From Streptomyces qinglanensis (GTDB taxonomy: Bacteria > Actinomycetota > Actinomycetes > Streptomycetales > Streptomycetaceae), in the NCBI RefSeq assembly GCF_900111245.1, contig NZ_FOGO01000015.1, forward strand, positions 133,409-197,408: 64,000 nucleotides of DNA, given 5' to 3'. Of this stretch, positions 15,903-24,447 are shown piece by piece. The notes under the pieces were generated by a model. It saw only the letters and a list, made by a program, of their open reading frames with translations. It was not told the DNA's origin and ran no database searches. The first letter of the stretch is position 1. Every line of letters begins with the position of its first letter. The position numbers and the translations under genes were made by a program.

Positions 15903-17144
15903 GTGAATCGGCTCTACGACTTCATCCGCAGGCACCCCACCTGGGTGGACAGCCTCTGGGCTGTGTTCCTGCTGATGATGTCGTCGCTGTGGATCGTCGC
16001 GAGCGTGTCGACCCCTCCGGGCCCGGACGCCTCCGACCCGCTGCCGCGGGGGACCGGCCAGCAGATCGCCATCGTCCCCATCGCGCTCGCGCTGAGCCTG
16101 GTGGTGGCGCTGCGGCGGCGGGCGCCGGAGAAGATGCTGCTGCTGGCGACCGGTACCGGAGTCGCGCAGGTGATCGCCGACGTGGGTCCGTTCCCCGGAA
16201 ACTTCGCCTTCCTCGTCATCCTCTTCACCGTCGCCTCCCGGCACACCCGCTGGGCCTCCCGCTGGGCACTGGCCGGGGCGCTGCTGGCCCCCACCATCGA
16301 CACGCTGCGCTGGCCCAGCTCGCCGCACAATCCGACCGCCGACGTCTTCGGCACGCTCTTCATGACCCTGGCGTTCGTGCTGGCCTGGGTGCTCGGCGAC
16401 TCGCTGCGCACCCGCCGCGCCTACTACCTGGAGCTGGAGCAGCGCGCCAAGCGGCTGGAGAAGGAGCGCGAGGCCCAGGCCAAGGTGGCGGTCGCGGCGG
16501 AGCGCGCCCGGATAGCCCGCGAACTGCACGACGTGGTGGCGCACAACGTCTCGGTGATGGTCGTCCAGGCCGACGGCGCCTCCTATGTGCTGGACGCTTC
16601 GCCCGATCAGACGCGGATGGCGCTGGAGACCATCTCGGGGACCGGCCGCCAGGCCCTCGCCGAGATGCGCCGGCTGCTGGGCGTGCTGCGCAGCGGCGAC
16701 ACCGCGAAGCGGGACGGGGACGCGTATCTGCCGCAGCCCGGCGTCGAGCAGATCGCCGACCTGGTCGAGCAGGTGCGCGGCGCCGGTCTGACGGTCGACT
16801 TCAGGGTGGAGGGCGACCCGCACCCGCTGCCCAGCAGCGTCGAACTGACCGCGTACCGCATCGTGCAGGAGGCGCTGACCAACACCCGCAAGCACGGCGG
16901 TCCGCACGTGGGCGCTACGGTGCAGCTCTGCTACCGGGACGACGAGCTGTCCGTGCTGGCCGAGGACGACGGCCGCGGCGCCCAGCGCGAGCTGTACCAG
17001 GACGGCGGCGCCGACGGCCTCGGACACGGGCTGATCGGGATGCGCGAACGTGTCGGCATGGTGGGGGGTGCGCTGGAGGCCGGGCCCCGCTCCGGAGGCG
17101 GGTTCCGCATCCGTGCCGCCCTCCCCCTCAAGGCCGCGGACTGA
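15903..17144 (+). CDS. NarL-type sensor histidine kinase
   Basis: A 413-aa membrane kinase. About five hydrophobic segments fill residues 10-170 (for example WAVFLLMMSSLWIVASV and LFMTLAFVLAWVLGDSL). A coiled linker and a HisKA_3 dimerisation domain follow, RIARELHDVVAHNVSVMVV, with phosphoacceptor His209. The C-terminal HATPase domain contains RIVQEALTNTRKHGG and GLIGMRERVGMVGG. The GTG at 15903 has no ribosome-binding site and lies 7 nt after TACGCT (15890-15895), so the mRNA is probably leaderless. It pairs with the response regulator 183 bp downstream. The signal is unknown. Confidence 0.9.
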   Translation: MNRLYDFIRRHPTWVDSLWAVFLLMMSSLWIVASVSTPPGPDASDPLPRGTGQQIAIVPIALALSLVVALRRRAPEKMLLLATGTGVAQVIADVGPFPGNFAFLVILFTVASRHTRWASRWALAGALLAPTIDTLRWPSSPHNPTADVFGTLFMTLAFVLAWVLGDSLRTRRAYYLELEQRAKRLEKEREAQAKVAVAAERARIARELHDVVAHNVSVMVVQADGASYVLDASPDQTRMALETISGTGRQALAEMRRLLGVLRSGDTAKRDGDAYLPQPGVEQIADLVEQVRGAGLTVDFRVEGDPHPLPSSVELTAYRIVQEALTNTRKHGGPHVGATVQLCYRDDELSVLAEDDGRGAQRELYQDGGADGLGHGLIGMRERVGMVGGALEAGPRSGGGFRIRAALPLKAAD

Positions 17145-17327
17145 GGCCGCACCCCGGCGGGTGCCCGCGAGCCCGCGCCGCGGGCCCGCCCGCCCACCGT
17201 CCACCGCCCCGTCGACCCCCTGCCGCTGCTGATCCCCCCGCTGTTCCCGCCCGTCTCCGCCGAACCCGCCGAACCCGCCGAACCCACCGAGCCGCTGCCC
17301 GAGCCGAGAAGAACCCGAGGACCTGCC

Positions 17328-18008
17328 ATGACCATCCGCGTGATGCTCGTCGACGACCAGGCGCTGCTGCGCACCGGATTCCGCATGGTGCTGACCGCGC
17401 AGCAGGACATGGAGGTCGTGGCGGAGGCGAGCGACGGCGCCGAGGCACTGGCCGTGCTGCGCGAACAGCCGGTGGACGTGGTGCTGATGGACGTGCGGAT
17501 GCCCGGCGTCGACGGCGTGGAGGCCACCCGCCGGATCTGCGACGGCGGCGAGGGCGGGCCGGGCGACCCCAAGGTGCTGATACTGACCACCTTCGACCTG
17601 GACGAGTACGCCTTCTCCGCGCTCAAGGCCGGAGCCAGCGGCTTCATGCTCAAGGACGTGCCGCCCGGCGACCTGCTGGCCGCGATCCGGGCCGTGCGCA
17701 GCGGCGACGCGGTCGTCGCCCCCAGCACCACCCGGCGGCTGATCGACCGCTTCTCCTCCGTGCTGCCGGCCTCGTCCTCGGAGCCGGTCGCCGAGGAGCT
17801 GCGCCGCATCACCGACCGCGAGCGCGAGGTCCTCGCTCTGATCGCGCAGGGTCTGTCCAACAGCGAGATCGCCGCCCGGCTGGTGCTGTCCGAGGCCACG
17901 GTCAAGACGCATGTGGGCCGCATCCTGGCCAAGCTGGGGCTGCGGGACCGGGTGCAGGCGGTGGTGCTGGCGTACGAGACGGGGCTGGTGCGGGCCGGGG
18001 GGCAGTGA
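17328..18008 (+). CDS. NarL/LuxR-family response regulator
   Basis: A 226-aa regulator partnered with the upstream kinase. The receiver domain has the acidic pair Asp9/Asp10, phosphorylated Asp55 in VVLMDVRMPG, Thr in LTTFD and Lys in GFMLKDVP. A short Gly-rich insert (DGGEGGPGDPK) precedes the fourth strand. The C-terminal LuxR helix-turn-helix reads LTDREREVL-like (ITDREREVLALIAQGLSNSEIA) and TVKTHVGRILAKLGLRDR. ATG follows GAGGAC. The 183-bp gap before it holds a 9-bp tandem GCCGAACCC repeat (17259-17285). A strong terminator follows. Confidence 0.94.
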   Translation: MTIRVMLVDDQALLRTGFRMVLTAQQDMEVVAEASDGAEALAVLREQPVDVVLMDVRMPGVDGVEATRRICDGGEGGPGDPKVLILTTFDLDEYAFSALKAGASGFMLKDVPPGDLLAAIRAVRSGDAVVAPSTTRRLIDRFSSVLPASSSEPVAEELRRITDREREVLALIAQGLSNSEIAARLVLSEATVKTHVGRILAKLGLRDRVQAVVLAYETGLVRAGGQ

Positions 18009-18011
18009 GGC

Positions 18012-18045
18012 GCACTGCGGGGGCCGTTCGCGGCCCGCGCAGTGC
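18012..18045. terminator. Bidirectional terminator with TTCG loop
   Basis: A 15-bp stem (one mismatch), GCACTGCGGGGGCCG with TTCG loop and its complement, sits between the convergent response regulator and ArsR-type genes. No T-tract, but the very stable stem and position support termination of both. Confidence 0.75.
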
Positions 18046-18068
18046 CCCGTCACCGCCGCCGGGAGGGG

Positions 18069-19190
18069 TCAGCGCAGCACCGTCTCCAGGAAGTCGCTGC
18101 CCAGCCGTCCCACCACTTTCAGGTCCAGTTGGTACTGGACGTACCGCCCGCGCCGCTGCGCGGTGATCAGACCGGCTTTCTTCAGCACGGTCAGATGCCG
18201 GGAGATCTCCGGGGAGCTGACCGAATGGTGGTCGGCCAGTTCGCCGGTGGTGTACGGGCCGCGCGCCAGGCTGCGGCACAACTGCATCCGCATGGGGTGC
18301 GCCAGCGCTTCCATCCGCAGCTTGAACTGCTCGACCGGCAGCGGCCCGGACAGCTCCCGCGACGCCAGCGGATAGTGCACGACGGGCCGCCAGCCGTGCC
18401 GGTACAGCACCATCAGATGCGGCCACTGGTGGACGGAGGGGACGAAGGTCACCCCGGGGCCCACCGCCGGGTCCACAGCCGTGGTGCGCCCGCTGACGAG
18501 CTTGTCCACGGCGATGACCGAACCCCGCTCGTCGGTCGACAGCGCGGCGGAGACGGCCTCCAGAGTCGCCGACAGCCCCCGGCGGCGCAGCAGTTCCGCC
18601 TTCTGCCGCGCGTCCGCCGCGAGCTGGCCGCGCACCCGGTTCCAGGTGTCGGCGAAGAACGCCTGCTCGCAGTCCTCGAACAGGCGCCGCACCCAGGCCC
18701 GTACGGCGGGCGGGTCCTCCAGCAGCCGCTCGGTGAACCGGCGCTGCTGCGGCCCCCGTGCTGCGGCCAGCTCGACCGCCCGGGTGCGCAGCCCCGCGTC
18801 CGACAGCGGCGAGAGCCCGGCAGCGGCCGCGTAGTCGGCGCCGCAGGTGAACTCCAGGGCGGTGGTGACGAACTGCTCGTCGTCCAGCTTGTCGACCAGG
18901 TCCAGGTCCTCGGCGAGCGTCGCCCCGGGCTGGACGACGGCGTCGCCCAGCCCGGCGAAGCCCATCAGCAGATCGGAGAACGTCGTACGCCACAGGAAGT
19001 CCGCCTCGCACAGCCGGTCGGCGAGTTCCGGCGGGAGGGAGGCGTTCACGGCGGTCGCCCAGTTGTGCGCCCGGGGATGGTGTCCGGGCTCGGAGAGGGT
19101 GTGCAGCGCGGTGCCCAGCTCCGCCAGCGGGGAGGGGGCGAAGACGATGCGCTCCAGCGGCAGCCCGGCGATGTCGATGGTGACGCTCAT
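18069..19190 (-). CDS. ArsR-family regulator with N-terminal DUF5937-type domain
   Basis: A 373-aa transcriptional regulator with an uncharacterised N-terminal domain of about 270 residues. It opens ITIDIAGLPLERIVFAPSPLAELG-like (VTIDIAGLPLERIVFAPSP). The C-terminus is a winged helix of ArsR type: LKLRMEALAHPMRMQLCRSL, then YTTGELADHHSVSSPEISRHLTVLKKAGLI and a wing RRGRYVQYQLD. No metal-binding CxC was seen, so it is not a classic arsenic or metal sensor. Its ATG is preceded by CACTAT at 6 nt, again suggesting a leaderless transcript. Divergent from a small hypothetical gene. Confidence 0.86.
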   Translation of the reverse strand: MSVTIDIAGLPLERIVFAPSPLAELGTALHTLSEPGHHPRAHNWATAVNASLPPELADRLCEADFLWRTTFSDLLMGFAGLGDAVVQPGATLAEDLDLVDKLDDEQFVTTALEFTCGADYAAAAGLSPLSDAGLRTRAVELAAARGPQQRRFTERLLEDPPAVRAWVRRLFEDCEQAFFADTWNRVRGQLAADARQKAELLRRRGLSATLEAVSAALSTDERGSVIAVDKLVSGRTTAVDPAVGPGVTFVPSVHQWPHLMVLYRHGWRPVVHYPLASRELSGPLPVEQFKLRMEALAHPMRMQLCRSLARGPYTTGELADHHSVSSPEISRHLTVLKKAGLITAQRRGRYVQYQLDLKVVGRLGSDFLETVLR

Positions 19191-19345
19191 GCCCCCATAG
19201 TGCCCTCCCGGCCGGACGCCGGACCCTGCCGGAACCCGTCTTTCCGCTGCCGCTTCTTCCCCGATTGACCAGGGTCGTCAATCCACGCCGGGTCGATTGA
19301 CGGCCCTGGTCAACCCGCGTGCTCCGGTGGCGGGAGCGCCGCACC

Positions 19346-19588
19346 GTGGTGCGCATGGCACTCATGGATCAGTACGCGTTGGACATCTGGCGGCTCGGCT
19401 CCCACGGTCAGGCACCGCCTCCGGCTCCCGGCAGCCACGAGGCGAAGCTCCTGCGGGCGTGGTGGGTGGCCCGCAGGGAGGCCAGGAAGGAGCTCGGGGC
19501 CGGCGGCACCGCCGGCCGGGACGAGGCTCAGCAGCGGGCCTCCCGGACCGCACCCCGGCCCCTCCGGCGCCGGGCGGGGAGGGCTTAG
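19346..19588 (+). CDS. Small hypothetical protein
   Basis: An 80-aa protein with the distinctive stretch YALDIWRLGSHGQAPPPAPG followed by EAKLLRAWWVARREARKE and a basic tail. The GTG at 19346 is preferred because GGGAG lies 9 nt upstream; an ATG at 19355 and an upstream ATG at 19319 are alternatives. No membrane segment or cysteine. Short proteins of this appearance occur in other streptomycetes by my recollection, but no function is known. Only 65 bp separate it from the next gene. Confidence 0.55.
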   Translation: MVRMALMDQYALDIWRLGSHGQAPPPAPGSHEAKLLRAWWVARREARKELGAGGTAGRDEAQQRASRTAPRPLRRRAGRA

Positions 19589-19653
19589 CATGGCGTGGTC
19601 TCGTCCGGTACCGGCCACTGAGCGGACCGGAACGCATACGGAAGGCCGCTTTC

Positions 19654-20766
19654 GTGAACGCACACCACTTCCCTCTCCCGGACGGCACCGGGGACGCCTC
19701 CCGGCCCGGCGCCGGGGGCAGGCCCGAGCCCGCGGTCCCGGCCCGCGCCGAGGACCGCCCGGCGCGGCTGTCCGTGGGCGTCGTCGGCGCCGGACGGGTC
19801 GGCCCGGCGCTGGCCGCGGCGCTCCGGCTGGCCGGGCACCGCCCGGTCGCGGCCTCCGGGGTCTCGGACGCGTCCCGCAGCCGGGCGGCCGAGCTGCTGC
19901 CCGGCGTGCCGCTGGTGGACCCGGCCGAGGTGCTGGCCCGCTCCGAGCTGGTCCTGCTGACCGTGCCCGACGACGCGCTGCCGGACCTGGTGTCCGGCCT
20001 GGCGCGGACCGGCGCCGTCCGCCCCGGCCAACTGGTGGCGCACACCTCGGGCCGGTTCGGCATCTCGGTGCTGGAACCCGCGCTGCGCGCCGGGGCGCTG
20101 CCCCTCGCGCTGCACCCTGTGATGACGTTCACCGGCACGGCCGTGGACGTGCAGCGGCTGGCCGGGTGCGCGTTCGGGGTGACCGCGCCGCAGGAGCTGC
20201 GGCTGGCGGCCGAGGCCCTCGTCATCGAGATGGGCGGCGAGCCGGAGTGGGTCGCCGAAGAAGCCCGCCCGCTCTACCACGCGGCCCTCGCCATCGGCGC
20301 CAACCACCTGGTCACGCTGGTCAACCAGTCGATGGACCTGCTGCGCGCCACCGGCGTGCAAGCCCCCGACAGGATGCTGGGCCCGCTGCTGGGCGCCGCC
20401 CTGGACAATGCGCTGCGCTCCGGTGACGCCGCCCTGACCGGCCCGGTGGCCCGCGGGGACGCGGGCACCGTCGCGGCGCACGTCGAGGAGTTGCGGCGCA
20501 GCGCGCCGGAGACGGTGGCCGGATATCTGGCGATGGCCCGCGCGACCGCCGACCGAGCCCTGGCGCACGGCCTGCTGCGGCCCGAGCCCGCCGAGGCGCT
20601 GCTGGACGTGCTGGCGGCGGCGGGCGCGCCGGGCGGCCCCCCGGGCGACGGCTCGTCCGGCGGTGCCGGACCGGCCGGCGGCACCCCGCAGACACCGGGG
20701 AACGACCCCGGCAGCGGTGCGGACGAGGGTCCGGGCCAGGACCGGGACGGGGAGGCGGGCGCATGA
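19654..20766 (+). CDS. Rossmann-fold DUF2520 protein, possible ketopantoate reductase-like enzyme
   Basis: A 370-aa NAD(P)-binding protein. After a ~38-residue polar N-terminus comes SVGVVGAGRVGPALAAALRLAGH with the GxGxxG motif at 45-50, then VPDDALPDLVSGLA and AHTSGRFGISVLEP. The all-helical DUF2520 domain contains LYHAALAIGANHLVTLVNQS and ALTGPVARGDAGTVAAHV. The last ~45 residues are Gly/Pro-rich. It overlaps panC by 4 nt, and no panE is visible in the operon. A role in making pantoate is a reasonable inference, since the fold matches 6-phosphogluconate/ketopantoate reductases, but it is unproven here. Confidence 0.83.
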   Translation: MNAHHFPLPDGTGDASRPGAGGRPEPAVPARAEDRPARLSVGVVGAGRVGPALAAALRLAGHRPVAASGVSDASRSRAAELLPGVPLVDPAEVLARSELVLLTVPDDALPDLVSGLARTGAVRPGQLVAHTSGRFGISVLEPALRAGALPLALHPVMTFTGTAVDVQRLAGCAFGVTAPQELRLAAEALVIEMGGEPEWVAEEARPLYHAALAIGANHLVTLVNQSMDLLRATGVQAPDRMLGPLLGAALDNALRSGDAALTGPVARGDAGTVAAHVEELRRSAPETVAGYLAMARATADRALAHGLLRPEPAEALLDVLAAAGAPGGPPGDGSSGGAGPAGGTPQTPGNDPGSGADEGPGQDRDGEAGA

Positions 20767-21626
20767 CGCCGCGAGTCATCGGCACGGCTGCCGAACTGCG
20801 CTCCCTGGCACGCGCGGGCGAGCGCGCCGTCGTCATGACCATGGGCGCGCTGCACGAGGGCCATGCCGCGCTGGTGCGCGCCGCCCGGGACCGGGTGGGT
20901 CCGCAGGGCCAGGTCGTCGTGACGGTCTTCGTCAACCCGCTGCAGTTCGGCGCCGGTGAGGACCTGGAGCGCTACCCGCGCACCCTGGAGGCCGACCTGG
21001 AGGTCGCCGGGAAGGAGGGCGCGGACGTGGTCTTCGCCCCGTCCGCGGCCGAGGTCTACCCGGGCGGCGAGCCGCGGGTGCGGGTCGCCGCGGGGCCGAC
21101 GGGCGCCGTGCTGGAGGGCGCCTCCCGGCCCGGGCACTTCGACGGGATGCTCACCGTCGTCGCCAAGCTGCTCCACCTCACGGCGCCCGACGCGGCGTTC
21201 TTCGGGCAGAAGGACGCCCAGCAGCTCGCCCTGGTCCGCCGGATGGTGCGGGACCTGGACTTCCCGGTGGAGATCGTCGCGGTCCCCACCGTGCGGGAGG
21301 ACGACGGGCTGGCTCTCTCCAGCCGCAACCGCTATCTGAGCGGCCCCGAGCGCGCCCTCGGCCTGGCCCTCTCCCGCGCCCTGCGTGCCGGGGAACGGGC
21401 CGTGCCGCAGGGACCGGCGGCGGTGCTGGGCGCCGCCCGGCAGGTGCTGGACGCCGCGGCGGAGGACGGACTGGACGTGGACTACGCGGCCCTGGCCGAC
21501 CCCGAGGGGTTCACCGTGATCACCGCTGAGGACTGGCAGGGCGACGCCGTCCTCGCCGTCGCGGCCCGCGCGGGCGCGACACGGTTGATCGACAACGTCC
21601 CGCTGCACTTCGGGGCGGAGCGATGA
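20763..21626 (+). CDS. panC: Pantoate--beta-alanine ligase (pantothenate synthetase)
   Basis: Joins pantoate and beta-alanine with ATP to make pantothenate. The 287-aa protein has the HIGH-type motif in VVMTMGALHEGH, the FVNPLQFGAGEDLERYPRT segment, the VAKLLHL and FFGQKDAQQ pantoate/ATP sites, and the KMSKS-like ALSSRNRYLS. Length is normal. The ATG lies inside an ATGA overlap with the DUF2520 gene, and its own stop overlaps nadB, so expression is tied to both neighbours. Confidence 0.96.
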   Translation: MTPRVIGTAAELRSLARAGERAVVMTMGALHEGHAALVRAARDRVGPQGQVVVTVFVNPLQFGAGEDLERYPRTLEADLEVAGKEGADVVFAPSAAEVYPGGEPRVRVAAGPTGAVLEGASRPGHFDGMLTVVAKLLHLTAPDAAFFGQKDAQQLALVRRMVRDLDFPVEIVAVPTVREDDGLALSSRNRYLSGPERALGLALSRALRAGERAVPQGPAAVLGAARQVLDAAAEDGLDVDYAALADPEGFTVITAEDWQGDAVLAVAARAGATRLIDNVPLHFGAER

Positions 21627-23434
21627 GCGCCGCACCCGGCCCGGCCGGTTCCGTGCTGCCCGCGCCCCCGCCGGGCTGGACCCTGGAGGCGGACGTCGTC
21701 GTGGTCGGCTCCGGGGTCGCGGGGCTGACGGCGGCGCTGCGCTGCGCGGCCGGGGGAGCCCGCACCGTCGTCGTCACCAAGGCCCGGCTGGACGCCGGAT
21801 CCACCCGCTGGGCCCAGGGCGGGATCGCGGCGGCGCTGGACGAGGAGGACAGCCCCGAGCAGCATCTGGACGACACCCTGGTGGCCGGTGCCGGGCTGTG
21901 CGACGAGAACGCCGTGCGCACGCTCGTCACCGAGGGACCGGCGGCCGTGCGGCGGCTCATCGCGGCGGGCGCCCGGTTCGACACCTCCCGCGGCACCGGA
22001 GGGATAGCACTGACCCGCGAGGGCGGCCACCACCGCAATCGCATCGCCCACGCGGGCGGCGACGCGACGGGCGCCGAGATCTCCCGCGCCCTGGTCGAGG
22101 CCGTCCGCGCACAGGGCATCCGCACCGTCGAGAACGCGCTCGTCCTGGACCTGCTCAAGGACGCCGCGGGGCGGGCGGCGGGTGTCACGCTGCATGTGAT
22201 GGGCGAGGGGCAGCACGACGGCGTCGGCGCCGTCCACGCCCCCGCCGTCGTACTGGCCACCGGCGGCATGGGCCAGGTGTTCGCCGCGACCACCAATCCG
22301 GCCGTCTCGACCGGCGACGGGGTCGCCCTCGCGCTGCGGGCCGGTGCCGAGGTCTCCGACCTGGAGTTCGTGCAGTTCCATCCGACGGTGCTCTACCTCG
22401 GCCCGGACGCGGAGGGCCAGCAGCCGCTGATCTCCGAGGCGGTCCGCGGGGAGGGTGCCCATCTGGTCGACGCCGCCGGGGTGCGCTTCATGCGGGGCGC
22501 CCATCCGCTGGCCGAGCTGGCGCCGCGCGACATCGTCGCCAAGGGCATCACGCGGCGCGCCGCCGAGCAGGGCACCGACCACATGTACCTGGACGCCCGG
22601 CACTTCGGCGCGGACATGTGGGAGACCCGGTTCCCCACGATCCTGGCCGCCTGCCGGGCGCACGGCATCGATCCGGTGACGCAGCCCGTGCCGGTGGCCC
22701 CCGCCGCCCACTACGCCAGCGGCGGCATCCGCACCGACCGGCACGGCCGCACCACCGTGCCGGGCCTCTACGCGTGCGGCGAGGCGGCCTGCACCGGTGT
22801 GCACGGCGCCAACCGGCTGGCCTCCAACAGCCTGCTGGAGGGCCTGGTGTTCGCGGAGCGGATCGCCGAGGCGGTGCTCGACCCGGCCGCGGGTCCGGAC
22901 GGCGGGTCCGCGGCGCCCGCGCGGCCCGCGGACACCGGTGCCGCGGCGAGGGCGGTGCTCCTTCCGGCTTCCGCGCGCAGCCGCATCCAGCGCGTCATGA
23001 CCGAGGGCGCCGGAGTGCTCCGCAGCGCCGCCTCCCTGGCGGGCGCTGCGGACCGGCTGGCGGCTCTCTCCGGCGAGGCCGCCGAGAAGCGCCCCGAGCC
23101 GGGCGTGGACACCTGGGAGACGACCAATCTCCATCTGGTGGCCCGGGTGCTGGTCGCGGCGGCCCTCCGCCGCGAGGAGACCCGGGGCTGCCACTGGCGC
23201 GAGGACCACCCGGACCGGGACGACGAGCGGTGGCGCCGGCACCTCGTCGTCACCCTCACCGCCACCGGCGCCCCCGCAGGCGCCGCCGACGAGGCCGCTG
23301 CCGCTGACGAGGCGACCGGCGCCCCCGCGGCCGGAGCGGACGAAGCCGCTCCGGATGCTTCTGCCTGCACTCTCCGTACCACCCGGACGACCGCCTTCCC
23401 GCCGGTTGTCGCCCTGCCCAAGGAGCAACAGTGA
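21623..23434 (+). CDS. nadB: L-aspartate oxidase
   Basis: Flavoenzyme that oxidises aspartate to iminoaspartate for quinolinate synthesis. The 603-aa protein has the dinucleotide motif VVVGSGVAGLTAALRCA, STRWAQGGIAAALDEEDSPE, the EGGHHRNRIAHAGGDATGAEI substrate segment, EFVQFHPTVLY, the AHYASGGIRTDRHGRT stretch and GVHGANRLASNSLLEGLVF near the FAD. The Ala/Glu/Asp-rich C-terminus after residue ~535 is lineage-specific. It overlaps panC and nadC by 4 nt each. nadA is not in this operon. Confidence 0.95.
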   Translation: MSAAPGPAGSVLPAPPPGWTLEADVVVVGSGVAGLTAALRCAAGGARTVVVTKARLDAGSTRWAQGGIAAALDEEDSPEQHLDDTLVAGAGLCDENAVRTLVTEGPAAVRRLIAAGARFDTSRGTGGIALTREGGHHRNRIAHAGGDATGAEISRALVEAVRAQGIRTVENALVLDLLKDAAGRAAGVTLHVMGEGQHDGVGAVHAPAVVLATGGMGQVFAATTNPAVSTGDGVALALRAGAEVSDLEFVQFHPTVLYLGPDAEGQQPLISEAVRGEGAHLVDAAGVRFMRGAHPLAELAPRDIVAKGITRRAAEQGTDHMYLDARHFGADMWETRFPTILAACRAHGIDPVTQPVPVAPAAHYASGGIRTDRHGRTTVPGLYACGEAACTGVHGANRLASNSLLEGLVFAERIAEAVLDPAAGPDGGSAAPARPADTGAAARAVLLPASARSRIQRVMTEGAGVLRSAASLAGAADRLAALSGEAAEKRPEPGVDTWETTNLHLVARVLVAAALRREETRGCHWREDHPDRDDERWRRHLVVTLTATGAPAGAADEAAAADEATGAPAAGADEAAPDASACTLRTTRTTAFPPVVALPKEQQ

Positions 23435-24447
23435 CCGACGACCTCCCCCTCCTCCAGATCGGCCGGGGCCCCTCGGCGCCGTCCGAGAGCGGTGGCTGCG
23501 GCGACGGCTGCGGCTGCTCGGCCGAGCCGGACCCGGACGGGCTCGACCCGCTGGAGTGCGGCCTGGACCCCGATCTGGCGCAGTTGCTGAGCGACTCCGG
23601 CCTGGACCCCGTGCAGGTCGAGGACATCGCCCACCTGGCGGTCGAGGAGGACCTCGACCGCGGTGTGGACGTCACCAGCGTCGCCACCATCCCGGAGGAG
23701 GCCGTCGCCACGGGCGACTTCACGGCCCGGGAGGCGGGCACCGTCGCCGGGCTCCGGGTCGCCGAGGCGGTCCTCTCGGTGGTGTGCACCGACGAGTTCG
23801 AGGTGGAGCGGCACGCGCTGGACGGGGACCGGGTGGTGGCCGGGCAGCGGCTGCTGACGGTCCGCACCCGCACCCGCGACCTGCTCACCGCCGAGCGCAG
23901 CGCCCTCAACCTGCTGTGCCGGCTCTCCGGGATCGCGACCGCGACCCGCGCCTGGGCGGACGCGCTGGAGGGCACCGGGGCGCGGGTGCGCGACACCCGC
24001 AAGACCACGCCGGGGCTGCGTGCCCTGGAGAAGTTCGCGGTGCGCTGCGGCGGCGGGGTCAACCACCGGATGTCGCTGTCCGACGCGGCGCTGATCAAGG
24101 ACAACCACGTGATCGCCGCGGGCGGTGTGGCCGAGGCGTTCGCGCGGGTGCGCGCGGAGTTCCCCGACATCCCCATCGAGGTGGAGGTCGACAGCCTCGA
24201 CCAGATCCCGCCGGTGCTCGACCAGGGGGCCGATCTGCTGCTGCTGGACAACTTCACCCCGGGGACGACCGCCGAGGCCGTCACCCTGGTGGCGGGCCGG
24301 GCGCGGCTGGAGTCCTCCGGGCGGCTGACGCTCGCCAACGCCGCCGAGTACGCGGCCACCGGCGTCGACTACCTGGCCGTAGGGGCGCTCACCCACTCCG
24401 CTCCGGTGCTCGACATCGGCCTGGACCTGCGAGAGGAACAGCGCTGA
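23431..24447 (+). CDS. nadC: Nicotinate-nucleotide diphosphorylase (carboxylating)
   Basis: Quinolinate phosphoribosyltransferase: quinolinate plus PRPP to nicotinate mononucleotide. The 338-aa protein has LTAERSALNLLCRLSGIAT, the RDTRKTTPGLRALEKFAVRCGGG motif, HRMSLSDAALIKDNH and the LLLDNFTPG and LAVGALTHSAP ends of the barrel. It is about 50 residues longer than typical because of an N-terminal extension with Cys23, Cys27, Cys29 and Cys43 (GGCGDGCGCS). GTG start within a GTGA overlap with nadB. Confidence 0.95.
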   Translation: MTDDLPLLQIGRGPSAPSESGGCGDGCGCSAEPDPDGLDPLECGLDPDLAQLLSDSGLDPVQVEDIAHLAVEEDLDRGVDVTSVATIPEEAVATGDFTAREAGTVAGLRVAEAVLSVVCTDEFEVERHALDGDRVVAGQRLLTVRTRTRDLLTAERSALNLLCRLSGIATATRAWADALEGTGARVRDTRKTTPGLRALEKFAVRCGGGVNHRMSLSDAALIKDNHVIAAGGVAEAFARVRAEFPDIPIEVEVDSLDQIPPVLDQGADLLLLDNFTPGTTAEAVTLVAGRARLESSGRLTLANAAEYAATGVDYLAVGALTHSAPVLDIGLDLREEQR

